Below are positions 5,151-5,686 of a stretch of 5,686 nt of DNA, one piece after another. Both the position numbers and the translations under genes were made by a program. Source of the DNA: Christensenella sp. UBA5399 (lineage in GTDB: Bacteria > Bacillota > Clostridia > Christensenellales > Christensenellaceae); contig DHOD01000142.1 of assembly GCA_002407725.1 (NCBI GenBank), forward strand, positions 1-5,686, in the 5' to 3' direction. Positions within the stretch are counted from its first letter, which is position 1. Each line of letters begins with the position of its first letter. The notes under the pieces are model-generated. The model had not been told where the DNA came from, did not search any database, and was given only the letters and a program-made list of their open reading frames with translations.

Positions 5151-5686
5151 ATGAAACGAAAACTACTTGTAATCATACTGTCCATCATAATGGCGCTTGC
5201 GCTGGGCGCCCCCGCAATCTCGCAAGCCGCATCCGACGTAAGCATTATAGATACCTATTTCGATATTGGCAAATCAGTCACCCAAGGAACCAAATCGGTG
5301 CCGGTGGGAACGGCGGAAGGCGGCCTTGGGCTGGAAACCAGCCTGTACTGCGAGCTATGGGACACAGATGCCGGAGCCGCCCTGCCGGATGGTTGGGTGT
5401 CCGGATTTTCATGGGCATGTACCACGATGGGCGGCTATAATCCAAACGTGCCGGGCAACTACACATTTATGCTGGACACGGCCAATCCCCCGGCGGGCTA
5501 TAATTTCACAGGCTACAGTACCATGTACGAGGTAACCGTAGAAGCACCAACACCGTCGGTTGCGTCGGTTGCGGCGAGTCCAACCACGTTAAACAACAGC
5601 GGCGGCACGACCACCGTTACCATAAGCGGCTCAAACCTGCCCGCCACCTATTCGGTGGGCGCGTTTACCGGCGGCGCTTCCAGCCC
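5151..5686 (+). CDS. Secreted protein with Ig-like domain (3' end outside window)
   Basis: From ATG 5151, with GGAGG at 5138-5142 eight bases upstream, the frame stays open to the window edge, giving 178 residues. It begins with a clear Sec signal peptide: MKRK, a hydrophobic core (about 5-20) and a likely cleavage near ISQAAS (about 24-28). The mature part is rich in Gly, Thr, Ser, Asn and aromatic residues. A first beta-rich module runs to about 130 and includes GNYTFMLDTANPPAGYNFTG. A threonine/proline/serine linker (EAPTPSVASVAASP) holds a 9-bp tandem repeat encoding SVA twice (5555-5572). An Ig-like or IPT-like strand pattern then begins: GGTTTVTISGSNLP. This is typical of clostridial cell-surface proteins. 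Whether it ends in a wall anchor, S-layer repeats or a longer Ig array cannot be seen. Its position after the membrane regulator suggests it may be controlled by it. Confidence 0.85.
   Translation, partial: MKRKLLVIILSIIMALALGAPAISQAASDVSIIDTYFDIGKSVTQGTKSVPVGTAEGGLGLETSLYCELWDTDAGAALPDGWVSGFSWACTTMGGYNPNVPGNYTFMLDTANPPAGYNFTGYSTMYEVTVEAPTPSVASVAASPTTLNNSGGTTTVTISGSNLPATYSVGAFTGGASS

Noticed and set aside
5063..5440. A 125-codon plus-strand frame starting inside the leader hairpin
   Set aside because: It is out of frame with the secreted protein, which has a strong ribosome site, a signal peptide and an open frame to the window end. The overlapping product is rich in His, Arg and Cys with no domain pattern.

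Overview
The window looks like a chromosomal segment from a Gram-positive Clostridia-type bacterium (Bacillota). This rests on strong AGGAGG-type ribosome binding sites, a MerR/iron-alcohol-dehydrogenase pair typical of that group, a 7TMR-DISM-type receptor and a secreted Ig-like surface protein. Most genes are GC-balanced to GC-rich. The stretch from about 2535 to 3300 is visibly AT-rich and looks partly decayed or foreign. No rRNA, tRNA, CRISPR array or intact insertion sequence was seen.

Layout, left to right. (1) 1-373: the 3' end of a GGDEF diguanylate cyclase with intact active site and inhibitory site, followed by a probable terminator at 421-449. (2) 606-2534: a MerR-family regulator on the minus strand, divergent from an iron-containing alcohol dehydrogenase. 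The shared intergenic region carries a textbook MerR operator: a perfect 7-bp inverted repeat inside a 19-bp promoter spacer. A 64-residue remnant of a hexapeptide-repeat acetyltransferase follows the dehydrogenase in the same direction. (3) 2535-3300: an AT-rich region with no confident large gene, a minus-strand terminator with no evident gene to serve, and one small charged ORF (3067-3252) of unknown function. (4) 3305-4972: a 555-residue membrane protein with an extracellular jelly-roll-like domain, seven further transmembrane helices and a C-terminal OmpR/PhoB-type winged-helix DNA-binding domain. (5) 4973-5686: a promoter region with a 13-bp direct repeat, a TATAAT box lacking a good -35 and a leader hairpin, leading into a secreted Ig-like protein that runs off the window.

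How the parts may work together. The MerR regulator probably senses an aldehyde or other electrophile and switches on the dehydrogenase. The most interesting unit is the 7TM receptor fused directly to a DNA-binding domain. It would couple an extracellular signal to transcription in one polypeptide, with no kinase or receiver. The adjacent secreted-protein gene, with its activator-dependent-looking promoter, is the obvious candidate target. The domain reading is well supported by sequence. The regulatory link is inference.
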